From positions 3,112,001 to 3,176,000 of the forward strand of contig NZ_CP152276.1 of NCBI RefSeq assembly GCF_038719015.1: 64,000 bases of DNA. Direction: 5' to 3'. Position 1 is the stretch's first letter. The number at the start of each line of letters is the position of its first letter. Made by a program: the position numbers and the translations under genes. This DNA comes from Nguyenibacter vanlangensis (lineage in GTDB: Bacteria > Pseudomonadota > Alphaproteobacteria > Acetobacterales > Acetobacteraceae). Under the pieces are notes generated by a model. It was not told the DNA's origin, searched no databases, and saw nothing but the letters and a program-made list of their open reading frames with translations. Positions 22,871-31,987 of this stretch are shown piece after piece.

Positions 22871-25629
22871 TCGTCGTCGTCGGTGCGGCGCAGCAGCACC
22901 TCGCGCTTGCCGACATGGTTCGCCGGGCTGACGATGCCTTCCTTTTCCATCTGCTCGATGATCTTGGCCGCGCGGTTATAGCCGATCGACAGATGGCGCT
23001 GGATGAACGAGGTCGAGGCCTTGCCCTCGCGCGCCACCACGGCCACCGCCTGGTCGAACAGGCTGGTTTCCTCGTCGAAGCCGCCGCCGTTCAGCCCGTT
23101 GCCCGAGGATTTGCCGCCGCCGCCGCTGCCGCTCCCGCCATCCTCGTCCTGGGCCGAGATGACGTCGTCGTTATAGATCGGCTCGCCCTGGCTGCGCAGG
23201 AAGGCGACCACGTCCTCGACCTCGCTGTCGGCGACGAAGGGGCCATGGACGCGGGTGATGCGGCCGCCGCCCTGCATGTACAGCATGTCGCCCTGCCCCA
23301 GCAATTGCTCGGCGCCCTGCTCGCCCAGGATGGTGCGGCTGTCGAACTTGCTGATGACCTGGAACGAGATGCGGGTCGGGAAATTGGCCTTGATGGTGCC
23401 GGTGATCACGTCCACCGACGGGCGCTGCGTCGCCATGATGACATGGATGCCCGCGGCGCGGGCCTTCTGCGCCAGGCGCTGGACCGCGGCCTCGATCTCC
23501 TTGCCTGCGACCATCATCAGGTCGGCCATTTCGTCGATCACCACCACGATATAGGGCAGCGAGTCGAGCGCCAACTGCTGTTCCTCAAAGGTCGGGCGGC
23601 CGGTCTCGGGGTCATAGCCGGTCTGGACGCGGCGGCTGACGACCTCGCCGCGCATCCGGGCCTCGGCCACGCGTTCGTTGTAGCTGCCGATATTGCGGAC
23701 CTGCAGGTGCGACATGGCGCGGTAGCGGCGGTCCATTTCGCGCACCGTCCATTTCAGCGCGGCCACCGCCTTGGCCGGCTCGGTGACCACCGGCGTCATC
23801 AGATGGGGAATGCCCTCGTAGATCGACAGTTCCAGGATTTTGGGGTCGATCAGGATCAGCCGGCATTCGTCGGGCGACAGCCGGTAGAGCAGGGACAGGA
23901 TCATGGCGTTGACGCCCACCGACTTGCCCGAGCCGGTGGTGCCGGCGATCAGCAGGTGCGGCATGCGCGCCAGGTCGCCATAGACCGGCGCGCCGGAAAT
24001 ATCCTTGCCCAGCGCCAGGCTGAGCCGCGACATGGACTGGGTCCAGGCCGCGTCATGGAACAGCTCGGACAGATACACCGTCTCGCGCCGGGCATTGGGG
24101 ACCTCGATGCCGATCACGTTGCGGCCCGGCACGGTGGCGATGCGCACGCTGAGCACCGACAGCGAGCGCGCGACGTCGTCGGCCAGGCCGATCACCCGGG
24201 CCGAGCGGATGCCCGGCGCGGGTTCGAGTTCGTACAGCGTGACGACCGGCCCGGCATGGATCTCGCCGATCCGCCCCTGCACGCCGTAATCGGACAGCAC
24301 GGTTTCCAGCAGGCGGGCATTGGCCTGCAGCATGTCCTGCGACGGGCCGGTCTGGCCGTGCGGCGGCGCGGCCTTCAGCAGCCTGACCGACGGCAATTGC
24401 CACGGCGCGCCGGCATCGGGCGGCGGGGGGTATCCGCCGTTCCCGCCGGCCGTCCGGCCGGCGGCGCCGCGCAGGTCGGCGGACGGGCGGTCCGCCGCCG
24501 CGCGGCTGCCGAACAGCCGGCCCATGAAGCCGGCGCGGGGGGGCTCGGCCGCGGCTTCGCGCGGCGGTTCGGCCGGCGCCGCCTCGGCAGCCGCCTGGGC
24601 AAAGGCAGCCTCCTCGGTGCTCCAGGCCGGGCCGTCCGGCTGGCGGGGACCGCCCAGCAGCAGGGGGGGCGGATCGGCCGCCGCGTCATCCTCGACGCCG
24701 GGCGGCTGCACCCAGCCGGTGCCCAGGGAGGGACGAGTGGAGGGACGGGTGGATGGGCGGGCCGGTGCCCGCGCCGCGTCGGGCCGCTCGATGCGCAGGC
24801 TGCGTATCTGCGGCTCCGGCGCGCGGGGCTGCATGGACAAATCGGGCCGGGGGGGCGGCATGGCCCCCTCCAGCGCCCCGTCCAGAATCCCGTCCGGCGC
24901 CCTGCCCAGCCCGCCGGCCCACCGCCCGGCCGGGGCGGCGGGCGGCTGGTCGGGCGGGCTGTGCCGCCCGGGCATGCCGCGCGCCAGGCGCGCGGGCTGC
25001 CGGGCCGCGGCGCGCAGGGTGCGGCCGATCGCCGCCCATTCCGCCAGGGACAGGCCCATCGCCAGCGGTACCAGCAGCGCCGTCAGCAGCAGGCCCAGGC
25101 ACCAGACCGCCAGCCGGCCGGCCGGGCCCAGCACCGACGACCCGGCCTGCAGCGCGGCACGGGCGATCGACAGGCCGAACGCGCCGCCCGGGCCCGATTC
25201 GGTGGGCCAGTGCGGCGCCGGCAGCGCCGGGACCAGCAGCGGCACGGCCCCCAGCAGCGCGCCGATCACCGGCATGGCGCACAGCAGCGCGACGACGCGC
25301 ACCGGCACCGAGCCCAGTCCGGTATGGCGCGCTACCCGCCAGCCCCAGGCCACCAGGGCCAGCACCGGCAGCGCGCAGGTGATGCCGATATTCTGCAGCA
25401 GCGCGTCGGCCAGATAGGCCCCCACCACCCCCAGCAGGTTGGTCGGGGCCTGGGTGCTGGCGGTGTTCATCGACGGATCGCGCGGATTATAGCTCCATAA
25501 GGAGGCAGCCAGGGCCAGGGCCAGCAGCCACAGCGTCATTCCGCCCAGTTCGGCCAGCCTTTGCCGCGCGGCGGAGCGGATGCGCGGCGAGACCAGGGAA
25601 GACGGAATGTAGCGGCCAAGGCTCGGCAA
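22867..25629 (-). CDS. ftsK: DNA translocase FtsK
   Basis: FtsK pumps chromosomal DNA at the division septum and activates XerCD resolution at dif. The 920-residue protein has an N-terminal membrane domain of about four helices (residues 25-200), then a Pro/Ala/Arg-rich linker (about 205-420). The motor has Walker A GTTGSGKSVG near residue 560 and Walker B VVVIDEMADLMMV near 698. A winged-helix gamma domain (FIQRHLSIGYNRAAKIIEQM) near 855-910 reads KOPS. A Gly/Ser-rich linker precedes the gamma domain. It is first in a two-gene unit with the RluA-family gene. Confidence 0.97.
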   Translation of the reverse strand: MPSLGRYIPSSLVSPRIRSAARQRLAELGGMTLWLLALALAASLWSYNPRDPSMNTASTQAPTNLLGVVGAYLADALLQNIGITCALPVLALVAWGWRVARHTGLGSVPVRVVALLCAMPVIGALLGAVPLLVPALPAPHWPTESGPGGAFGLSIARAALQAGSSVLGPAGRLAVWCLGLLLTALLVPLAMGLSLAEWAAIGRTLRAAARQPARLARGMPGRHSPPDQPPAAPAGRWAGGLGRAPDGILDGALEGAMPPPRPDLSMQPRAPEPQIRSLRIERPDAARAPARPSTRPSTRPSLGTGWVQPPGVEDDAAADPPPLLLGGPRQPDGPAWSTEEAAFAQAAAEAAPAEPPREAAAEPPRAGFMGRLFGSRAAADRPSADLRGAAGRTAGGNGGYPPPPDAGAPWQLPSVRLLKAAPPHGQTGPSQDMLQANARLLETVLSDYGVQGRIGEIHAGPVVTLYELEPAPGIRSARVIGLADDVARSLSVLSVRIATVPGRNVIGIEVPNARRETVYLSELFHDAAWTQSMSRLSLALGKDISGAPVYGDLARMPHLLIAGTTGSGKSVGVNAMILSLLYRLSPDECRLILIDPKILELSIYEGIPHLMTPVVTEPAKAVAALKWTVREMDRRYRAMSHLQVRNIGSYNERVAEARMRGEVVSRRVQTGYDPETGRPTFEEQQLALDSLPYIVVVIDEMADLMMVAGKEIEAAVQRLAQKARAAGIHVIMATQRPSVDVITGTIKANFPTRISFQVISKFDSRTILGEQGAEQLLGQGDMLYMQGGGRITRVHGPFVADSEVEDVVAFLRSQGEPIYNDDVISAQDEDGGSGSGGGGKSSGNGLNGGGFDEETSLFDQAVAVVAREGKASTSFIQRHLSIGYNRAAKIIEQMEKEGIVSPANHVGKREVLLRRTDDDE

Positions 25630-25776
25630 ATGTTCGGATCCTGCAAAAAGGGCCTGCCCTTCCCGCGGAAGGGGCGCTTCCGTGGGGCGGACAGGCGCGA
25701 TGAAGACGCCGGGCCGCTCCGGAACCGGGGCAAGTATAGCCTGCGCGCTGCGAAATACAGAAGGGAGCTTGCGCGC

Positions 25777-26415
25777 TTATTCGGGCATTCCGGTGGCAGC
25801 CCGGCCGGTGGCAGTTTGGCCGGTAGCAGTTTGACCGGGGGCGGCCCGCCAGACCGAGAGCCTGGCCGCGCCATGGCGGCGTTCGGCCAGCGGAGGCGCG
25901 GCCCGCAGGAAGCCGGACAGCAGGGAGCCGTCCTCGGGCAGGGCTTCGTCGGCGGCGGTTTCGACCACGACCAGCGCGCCGGGGGCGATCCAGCCCGCGG
26001 CCCCCAGCGCCGCCAGGGCGCGCGCCGGCAGGCCCTTGCCATAGGGCGGGTCGAGGAACAGCAGGTCGCAGGCCGGTCCGGGCGGCGGGTGGGTCACGTC
26101 GGCGGGGCGGACCAGGGCGGCATCGCCCGCGCCGCAGGCGGCGATATTGGCGCGCAGCGCGGCCAGCGCCGCGCGGTCGGTCTCGAAGAACACGCACCGG
26201 GCGGCGCCGCGCGACAGGGCCTCCAGCCCCAGGGCGCCGGTGCCGGCGAACGCGTCCAGCACCCGCGCCCCGGCGATGCGGTCGCGGCCGGCCCAGGGGG
26301 CGTGCAGCAGCATGTCGAACAGGGCCTGGCGCACCCGGTCGGCGGTGGGGCGCGTGGTGCGCCCCGGGGGCGCGGTCAGCGCGCGGCCGCGCCAGGTGCC
26401 CGCGACGATGCGCAT
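25777..26415 (-). CDS. rsmD: 16S rRNA (guanine(966)-N2)-methyltransferase
   Basis: RsmD methylates G966 of 16S rRNA using S-adenosylmethionine. The 212-residue protein starts MRIVAGTWRGRAL. It has RPTADRVRQALFDML, the SAM-binding DAFAGTGALGLEALSRG, and the N6-type catalytic motif DPPYGKGL. The C-terminus has an unusual TGQTATGRAATG repeat-like tail. The ATG at 26415 is 7 bp from the stop of the rluB-like gene; the longer frame into that gene was rejected. Confidence 0.95.
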   Translation of the reverse strand: MRIVAGTWRGRALTAPPGRTTRPTADRVRQALFDMLLHAPWAGRDRIAGARVLDAFAGTGALGLEALSRGAARCVFFETDRAALAALRANIAACGAGDAALVRPADVTHPPPGPACDLLFLDPPYGKGLPARALAALGAAGWIAPGALVVVETAADEALPEDGSLLSGFLRAAPPLAERRHGAARLSVWRAAPGQTATGQTATGRAATGMPE

Positions 26416-26422
26416 GGCCGGG

Positions 26423-27208
26423 TCAGGACCGGCGGCCGGGCCGGGGGGCGGGGCCCAGGCCGGGCACCTGTTCGCGCAACACCTTGCCCGGCACTTCCTC
26501 GAGTTCCGAACGCTGCAGGGTGCCAAGCTGGAACGGGCCGTACGAGACGCGGATCAGCCGGCTGACATGCAGGTTCAGCCCGCGCATGACCTTGCGGACC
26601 TCGCGGTTCTTGCCCTCGCGCAGCGCCACGGTCAGCCAGGCATTGTCGCCCTTGCGGGAATCCAGCCCGGCCTCGATCGGGCCGTAGCGCACGCCCTCGA
26701 ACACGCTGCCCCCGGCCAGGGCGGACAGCCGGGCCTCGTCCACCACGCCGAAGACCCGCACCCGGTAGCGGCGCAGCCAGCCGTTGGACGGCAGCTCCAG
26801 CCGTCGCGCCAGCTCGCCGTCATTGGTCAGCAGCAGCAATCCCTCGCTGTTGAGGTCCAGCCGGCCGACGCTGACGACGCGGGGCATGCCGTCGGGCAGG
26901 GACGCGAAGACGGTCGGCCGTCCCTCGGGGTCGCGATGGGTGGTCACCAGCCCGTCGGGCTTGTGATAGCGCCACAGGCGCGTCCGCTCGGGCGATTCCA
27001 CCACGGCGCCGTCGACCTGCACGATGTCGCCCGCCGCGACGAAGGTCGCGGGATGGCCGACCGGCTCGCCGTTCAGGCGGACGCGCCCGGCGGCGATGAT
27101 CTGTTCGGCGTCGCGGCGGCTGGCCACGCCCGATCGGGCCAGCCATTTGGCGATCCGCTCGCCGCGGCGCGCGGGATCGGAAAGGGGGGTGTCGTCGTGC
27201 TGTGTCAT
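26423..27208 (-). CDS. S4-domain rRNA pseudouridine synthase (RluB/RsuA type)
   Basis: The 261-residue protein has an S4 RNA-binding domain (ERIAKWLARSGVASRRDAEQ ... GRVRLNG), then the RsuA/RluB catalytic block VGRLDLNSEGLLLLTNDG with the catalytic Asp, and a late EGKNREVRKVMRGL. It pseudouridylates rRNA, probably helix 89/90 of 23S if RluB-like. The ATG at 27208 overlaps the preceding gene's stop by 4 bp. It is followed closely by rsmD, so two rRNA-modifying genes are in one unit. Confidence 0.93.
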   Translation of the reverse strand: MTQHDDTPLSDPARRGERIAKWLARSGVASRRDAEQIIAAGRVRLNGEPVGHPATFVAAGDIVQVDGAVVESPERTRLWRYHKPDGLVTTHRDPEGRPTVFASLPDGMPRVVSVGRLDLNSEGLLLLTNDGELARRLELPSNGWLRRYRVRVFGVVDEARLSALAGGSVFEGVRYGPIEAGLDSRKGDNAWLTVALREGKNREVRKVMRGLNLHVSRLIRVSYGPFQLGTLQRSELEEVPGKVLREQVPGLGPAPRPGRRS

Positions 27209-27936
27209 CGCGATCCCGAGGCGTCTATCAGGGCGGAGAAGATGCGTCCATCGCCCATCGATATGGCGAATTCGGGATGCCATTGCACGCCCAGGCAGAA
27301 AGGATGGCCGGGATATTCGATCGCCTCGACCACCCCGTCGGGGGCGGTGGCGCAGACGACCGCCCGGCCGGGGGTCCGGACGGCCTGGTGATGCGCGGAA
27401 TTGACCGCCATCCGCTCGGCGCCGGTCACCCGCGCCAGCAAGGTGCCCGGAACGATCGCGACCTCGTGCCCCGGCTGGTCGCGCGGATTGGGCTGTTCGT
27501 GCGCCAGCGCGCCGGGCAGCGCGTCGGGGATATGCTGGATCAGCGTGCCGCCCAGGCAGACCGCCAGCAATTGCTGGCCGCCGCAGATCCCCAGCACCGG
27601 CAGGTCCCGGGCGATCGCCAGGCGCAGCAGCGCCAGCTCGGCGCGGGTGCGGCCGGATTTCAGGGTGACGCTGTCATGGCGGGTGGCGGCGCCGTACAGC
27701 GCCGGATCGACGTCGAACGCGCCGCCGGTGACGACCAGGCCGTCCAGCCGCTCCAGCGTCTCGGCGGCCAGGTCCTGCCGGTGGGACAGGGCCACGGGAA
27801 TGCCCCCCGCGTCGGCGATCGCGTCCATATAGTTGCGGCGCAGCGCGTACCACGGAAAGCGCGAATAGGCGCCGCCGTCCGGCGCGCCGGGTTCGCTGTC
27901 GAGGGTGACCCCGATCAGGGGGCGGGACATGCTCAT
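27205..27936 (-). CDS. Gamma-glutamyl-GABA hydrolase-like class I glutamine amidotransferase (PuuD type)
   Basis: The 243-residue protein has the class I amidotransferase nucleophile region LGICGGQQLL, with the Cys elbow, and the late QWHPEF with His and Glu of the catalytic triad. The start (RPLIGVTLDSE) and Gly/Asp loop VVTGGAFDVDPALYG match the peptidase C26 family, which includes PuuD of putrescine breakdown. No other putrescine genes are nearby, so the substrate is uncertain. It is the first gene of a puuD-like/rluB-like/rsmD unit; ATG codons at 27936 or 27930 are both possible. Confidence 0.88.
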   Translation of the reverse strand: MSMSRPLIGVTLDSEPGAPDGGAYSRFPWYALRRNYMDAIADAGGIPVALSHRQDLAAETLERLDGLVVTGGAFDVDPALYGAATRHDSVTLKSGRTRAELALLRLAIARDLPVLGICGGQQLLAVCLGGTLIQHIPDALPGALAHEQPNPRDQPGHEVAIVPGTLLARVTGAERMAVNSAHHQAVRTPGRAVVCATAPDGVVEAIEYPGHPFCLGVQWHPEFAISMGDGRIFSALIDASGSR

Positions 27937-27978
27937 CCCGCCTGCCTAAAGCAGAACGCCGGCCGGTCAAAGATCCGA

Positions 27979-28041
27979 GAGGCTGCATCACAAGCTCTGC
28001 GGGCCGCTCTCGCTCGGTCGCAGGGCTTGTGATGCAGCCTC
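27979..28041. repeat. Long perfect hairpin (possible REP/MITE-like element)
   Basis: GAGGCTGCATCACAAGC at 27979-27995 is repeated perfectly inverted at 28025-28041. The stem continues by six more pairs, one of them G-T, leaving a 17-base loop. With about 23 pairs it is the strongest fold in the window. It lies between two minus-strand genes without a T-run, so it may be a transcript end for the small lipoprotein or a mobile palindromic element. Confidence 0.7.
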
Positions 28042-28102
28042 CTGCGCACCGCCGGAATGCGGCGTGAAACGCCGAGCTTGCGGCCCGCCGCCGGAACCGG
28101 GA

Positions 28103-28228
28103 TCAGCCGTCGGAAAACGCGGTCTGGATGTTGGCGGTCAGGGTCTGGTGTCCGACCAGCCCCGGCTCGCACGCCGAAAAACCGATGACGATTGCCGCGG
28201 CGGCCAGGATCAGCGTAAGCGTGTTCAT
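28103..28228 (-). CDS. Tiny lipoprotein (41 residues, entericidin-like size)
   Basis: The ATG at 28228 stands 6 bp after AGGAGA, a strong ribosome site, and replaces the longer frame to 28291. The product is almost only a lipoprotein signal: a hydrophobic core (LTLILAAAAIVIG) ending in a lipobox (FSAC, Cys20), followed by about 20 residues. Size and layout resemble entericidin-type or other tiny envelope lipoproteins. No neighbour indicates a role. Confidence 0.62.
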   Translation of the reverse strand: MNTLTLILAAAAIVIGFSACEPGLVGHQTLTANIQTAFSDG

Positions 28229-28507
28229 CGTCTTTCTCCTGCCCATATCGATGTCGAATGTTACAGGGAACGCTGTAGGCTCGAGGGGCACGGTGGCAGC
28301 GGGATTCTTGTCTGTCCATTAAATTCGCTGCTTTTTCCGCCGGCCCGTGCCGCCCCATGGCCGGCTGGAAACGTGAGGCGGTGTAACATCCCGTGATCGC
28401 ATGGCGCGCACGGATGGCGCGGGCCGCCCGTCCCGCGCTATGGCCCGAACGGGGCGGTCCCGGGGGAGTTGCATGGGGCGATTGCAGGGATGCGGGGGAT
28501 AGGGTCG

Positions 28508-29005
28508 ATGACAAAGGAAGGGAAGGCCGGCGCCGTCGTTCCCGCCATGGGCACCCCGGGGGATCCGATGGGGATCGCGATGGACGAGGCCCGCGCCGCC
28601 GCGGCGCGGGGGGAGGTGCCGGTCGGCGCGGTGCTGCTGGGGCCGGACGGGGCGGTGCTGGCGCGCGCGGGCAATGCGGTCGAGGCCGGGCACGATGCGG
28701 CGGCCCATGCCGAGATGCTGGTCATGCGCGCGGCGGCGCGGCGCCTGGGCACGCCGCGCCTGGTGGATTGCACGCTGGTGGTGACATTGGAACCCTGCCC
28801 GATGTGCGCCGCAGCCGCCGTGCATTTCCGGATCGGGCGCATCGTCTTCGGCGCCTATGACCCCAAGGGCGGCGGGGTGGACCATGGTCCGCGCCTGTTC
28901 GACCGGCGCGAATGCCTCCATCGCCCCGAATGGGTGGGTGGCGTGCGCGAGCGCGAGGCATCGGCGCTGCTGCGCGATTTCTTCGCCGCGCGGCGCGGGC
29001 CATGA
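28508..29005 (+). CDS. tadA: tRNA-specific adenosine deaminase
   Basis: TadA deaminates A34 to inosine in tRNA-Arg(ACG). The protein has the zinc-binding HAEML and PCPMC motifs of the cytidine/deoxycytidylate deaminase fold, EVPVGAVLLGPDG before them, and RIVFGAYDPKGGG after. The start is unclear: 28508 gives 165 residues with an extra leader; 28568 has GGGGGA upstream and begins closer to the conserved region (MGIAMDEARAAAARG). It stands alone on the plus strand. Confidence 0.92.
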   Translation: MTKEGKAGAVVPAMGTPGDPMGIAMDEARAAAARGEVPVGAVLLGPDGAVLARAGNAVEAGHDAAAHAEMLVMRAAARRLGTPRLVDCTLVVTLEPCPMCAAAAVHFRIGRIVFGAYDPKGGGVDHGPRLFDRRECLHRPEWVGGVREREASALLRDFFAARRGP

Positions 29006-29172
29006 TACGCGCGCGGTGATTTGCGCCAGCGGCGCGGCTGGCGCATTCTTCTAACGCATCTTTCATCGGCAGGTATGGGAGAGGTGCGGAATGCCGATGC
29101 ATTCTGCCAGGGTACGACACAGGACGCGGGCGTCGGCAGCGGCCGGCCGGCCCGTCAACGATCAGGAATGCT

Positions 29173-30819
29173 ATGTCTGACGCGTTTGATCTGATTTCTT
29201 CCGTTCCCGCTCGCCGGCCCCGCGCCGGGATGGCAGCCGGGGTGGCGCCCGGGACGGCGCGCGCCAGGGTGCTGGCTGCGAGGGTGCTGCCGGCGAGGGT
29301 GCTGGCGGCGCTGGTCGCGGGTACCGTGCTGGGCGGCGCGGCGGCCTGTGGCGGGCTGGCGCCGGCGGCACGGGCCGATGAGAGCGGGGTGATCCGTCCG
29401 GACACGCAGCAGGCCCTGCCGAACTTCGTCAGCCTGGTGAAGCAGGTCAAGCCGGCCGTGGTGTCCATCACCGCCAACCTGCGCGCCGACGCCGTCGAGG
29501 ATGAGGAAGGCGGGGCGCAGGGGCAGCAGCAGATGCCCTTCCCGTTCCCCTTCCCGTTCCAGATGATGCCGCAGCAGCCCCAGCGCCGCACGATCGAGGC
29601 GCGGGGATCGGGCTTCATCATTTCCGCGGACGGCTACGTCGTCACCAACAACCACGTGGTCAAGGGCGCGACCAAGGTGACGGTGACGCTGGATGACGGC
29701 ACCGCCCTGCCGGCCAAGATCGTCGGCCGCGATCCCAAGACCGACCTGGCGCTGCTGAAGGTGACGACGCAGAGCAAGCTGCGCTTCATCGAGCTGGGCG
29801 AGTCCGACAAGGTCGAGCCGGGCGAGTGGGTGATCGCCGTCGGCAATCCCTACGGGCTGGGCGGCACGGTGACCGCCGGCATCGTCTCGGCGCGGGGGCG
29901 CGATATCGGCGACGGGCCGTACGATTCCTTCATTCAGGTCGACGCGCCGATCAATCGCGGCAATTCGGGCGGTCCGCTGATCACCCAGGACGGCAAGGTC
30001 GTGGGGGTGAATACCGCCATCCTGTCGCCCGGCGGCGGCGGATCGATCGGCATCGGCTTCGCCATCCCGTCGGACGTGGTGAAGAATGTCGTCTATCAGC
30101 TTGAGAAGACCGGGCATGTCACCCGCGGTTATCTGGGCGTGGTGGCGCAGTTGATCACCCCGGCGATGGCCAAGGCGCTGGGGCTGAAGCCCGCGGCGCC
30201 GGGCGTGCCGCCCAGCGGGGCGCTGGTGGCCAGCGTCAGCAACGGCAGTCCGGCGGAAAAGGCCGGGATCAAGGCCGGCGACGTGATCACCACCCTGAAC
30301 GGCCAGAAGGTGGACAGCCCGCACGACCTGGCGGTCAAGGTCGCCTCGATCACGCCGGGCACCAAGGCGACGCTGGGGTTCCTGCGCAACAATGCCGAGC
30401 AGACCGCGACGGTGACCATCGCCAACCTGTCCGGCGCGCAGACGCCCGACGGCGCGATGGGCGAGAAGAACGAGGGCGGCCCGCGCCTGGGCGTGTCGCT
30501 GTCGCCACTGACGCCCGACCTGCGCCAGCAGCTCGGCCTGGACGGGTCGGTGCGCGGCGTCGTCGTCAGCGACGTCCAGTCCGGATCGCCCGCCGACCAG
30601 GCCGGCATCCGCCCCGGCGACGTGATCCAGGCGGTGGGCAACCGCCCGGTGGAGAATCCGGGCGCCACCGTCACCGCCGTGCGCGCGGCGCTGAAGGCCA
30701 ACCAGTCCGTGCTGCTGCGCATCCTGCGCAACGGGCAGAACATCTTCGTCGCCGTGACGCCCGGCACGGACAACGACAATGACGGCGGGGCCAGCGGCCC
30801 GGGCGACGACAACAACTGA
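29173..30819 (+). CDS. Do-family periplasmic serine protease/chaperone (DegP/HtrA)
   Basis: The 548-residue envelope quality-control protease has an Arg-rich leader with an export signal ending near APAARADE. The catalytic triad is visible: His161 in TNNHVVKG, Asp191 in TDLALLK, Ser265 in RGNSGGPL. Two PDZ domains follow (about 300-390 and 430-520), each ending in a substrate-binding loop, and then an Asn/Asp-rich tail. A Q-rich, Pro/Phe-rich loop lies near residues 115-135. An AGGA sits close before the ATG. Which Do-family paralog it represents is not decidable here. Confidence 0.95.
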   Translation: MSDAFDLISSVPARRPRAGMAAGVAPGTARARVLAARVLPARVLAALVAGTVLGGAAACGGLAPAARADESGVIRPDTQQALPNFVSLVKQVKPAVVSITANLRADAVEDEEGGAQGQQQMPFPFPFPFQMMPQQPQRRTIEARGSGFIISADGYVVTNNHVVKGATKVTVTLDDGTALPAKIVGRDPKTDLALLKVTTQSKLRFIELGESDKVEPGEWVIAVGNPYGLGGTVTAGIVSARGRDIGDGPYDSFIQVDAPINRGNSGGPLITQDGKVVGVNTAILSPGGGGSIGIGFAIPSDVVKNVVYQLEKTGHVTRGYLGVVAQLITPAMAKALGLKPAAPGVPPSGALVASVSNGSPAEKAGIKAGDVITTLNGQKVDSPHDLAVKVASITPGTKATLGFLRNNAEQTATVTIANLSGAQTPDGAMGEKNEGGPRLGVSLSPLTPDLRQQLGLDGSVRGVVVSDVQSGSPADQAGIRPGDVIQAVGNRPVENPGATVTAVRAALKANQSVLLRILRNGQNIFVAVTPGTDNDNDGGASGPGDDNN

Positions 30820-30856
30820 CCTGCCGGCTCTGTCCTGTCGCCCCCGCCCGGCAAGG

Positions 30857-31924
30857 TCAGATCGCGGCCAGGGTGGCCAGCAGCGCGTCCACGTCGGCGA
30901 TGTGGGTGTCGTAGCTGGTCACCAGCCGGATCACCGTGCCGTTAAGTCCGGCCGGCGTGCGCCATTCGCGAAAGACATAGCCGGCGGCGCGCAGATGCGC
31001 GACGGCCGGATCGGGCAGGGCGACGAAGATTTCGTTGGCCTGGGTCTCGTACACCAGCCGGGCGCCGGGGTGGCGGAACAGGCCGCCGGCCAGCCTGTGG
31101 GCCATGGCGTTGGCCTGCCGCGCGTTTTGCAGCCACAGATCGTCCTGCAGATAGGCAAGCAACTGCGCGCTTAGGAAACGCTGCTTGGACCAGTCATGGC
31201 CGCCGCGCTTGCGGCGGCGGGCGAAGTGTTCGGCCCGCGCGGGGTCGAAGACCAGCACGGCCTCGGCGGTCATCGCCCCGTTCTTGGTCGCGCCCAGCGC
31301 CAGGATGTCGATGCCGGCCTTCCAGGTCGCCTCGGCCGGGGTGCAGCCCAGGCTGGCGATGGCGTTGGCCAGCCGGCTGCCGTCCAGATGGACCGCCATG
31401 CCGCGCGCCCGGGCCCGGGCCGCCAGTTCGGCGATCTGCGCGGGGTCGTAGACCGTGCCCCATTCCGTGGCCTGGGTCAGGCTGAGCGTCGTGGGCAGGT
31501 TGTTCAGCACATTGTGCGCCGGATGGCGGTCGAGCACATAGGACAGCGCGTCGGGCCGCATGCGCCCGTCCTCCGACGGGATGGGCAGCAGCCGCGCGCC
31601 GCCGGTATAGAAATCGGGCGCGCCGCATTCGGCCTGCACGATATGGGCACTCTCATCGCACAGGATGGCGCCGAAGGGCGGGGTGGTGGCGGCCAGCGCC
31701 AGCGCGTTCGCCGCCGTGCCGGTGGCGACGGGAAAGACCTGGACCGGATGTTCGAAGACGTCGGCCGCGACCTGCTGCAGCCGGGCGGTCCAGGCATCCG
31801 CGCCATAGGCGGGCGCCGTGCCCTCGTTGGCCGCCATCAGCGCCGCCATGATGGCGGGACAGGCCGGAACGACATTGTCGCTGCTGAAATTCTTGCGTAT
31901 CTGCACCTGCACGATATCCCCCAT
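30857..31924 (-). CDS. ltaE: Low-specificity L-threonine aldolase
   Basis: This PLP enzyme splits L-threonine and allo-threonine to glycine and acetaldehyde. The 355-residue length is normal. It starts [18 protein letters not shown] and has the substrate-binding [10 protein letters not shown]. The PLP-binding Lys is in [15 protein letters not shown]. It is convergent with the HtrA gene (37 bp between stops) and divergent from folD. Supplying glycine beside a folate-cycle pair is metabolically plausible but not proof of linkage. Confidence 0.93.
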   Translation of the reverse strand: MGDIVQVQIRKNFSSDNVVPACPAIMAALMAANEGTAPAYGADAWTARLQQVAADVFEHPVQVFPVATGTAANALALAATTPPFGAILCDESAHIVQAECGAPDFYTGGARLLPIPSEDGRMRPDALSYVLDRHPAHNVLNNLPTTLSLTQATEWGTVYDPAQIAELAARARARGMAVHLDGSRLANAIASLGCTPAEATWKAGIDILALGATKNGAMTAEAVLVFDPARAEHFARRRKRGGHDWSKQRFLSAQLLAYLQDDLWLQNARQANAMAHRLAGGLFRHPGARLVYETQANEIFVALPDPAVAHLRAAGYVFREWRTPAGLNGTVIRLVTSYDTHIADVDALLATLAAI

Positions 31925-31987
31925 TTTCAGGGCCCATCTTTAAGGGTTGTCCCCTGCCATGTCATCCAATCGCCTTCCGGAGCGCCC

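Noticed and set aside
22915..25500. An 861-codon plus-strand frame opposite ftsK
   Set aside because: It is a low-complexity shadow; FtsK motifs on the other strand are unambiguous.
29265..29315. Repeated GCGAGGGTGCTG units in the HtrA leader
   Set aside because: They lie inside coding sequence and encode Ala/Arg/Val/Leu of the signal region; ordinary low-complexity signal sequence.
31196..31987. A long in-frame upstream extension of folD
   Set aside because: It is antisense to the threonine aldolase gene; a ribosome site and FolD homology begin at 31988.
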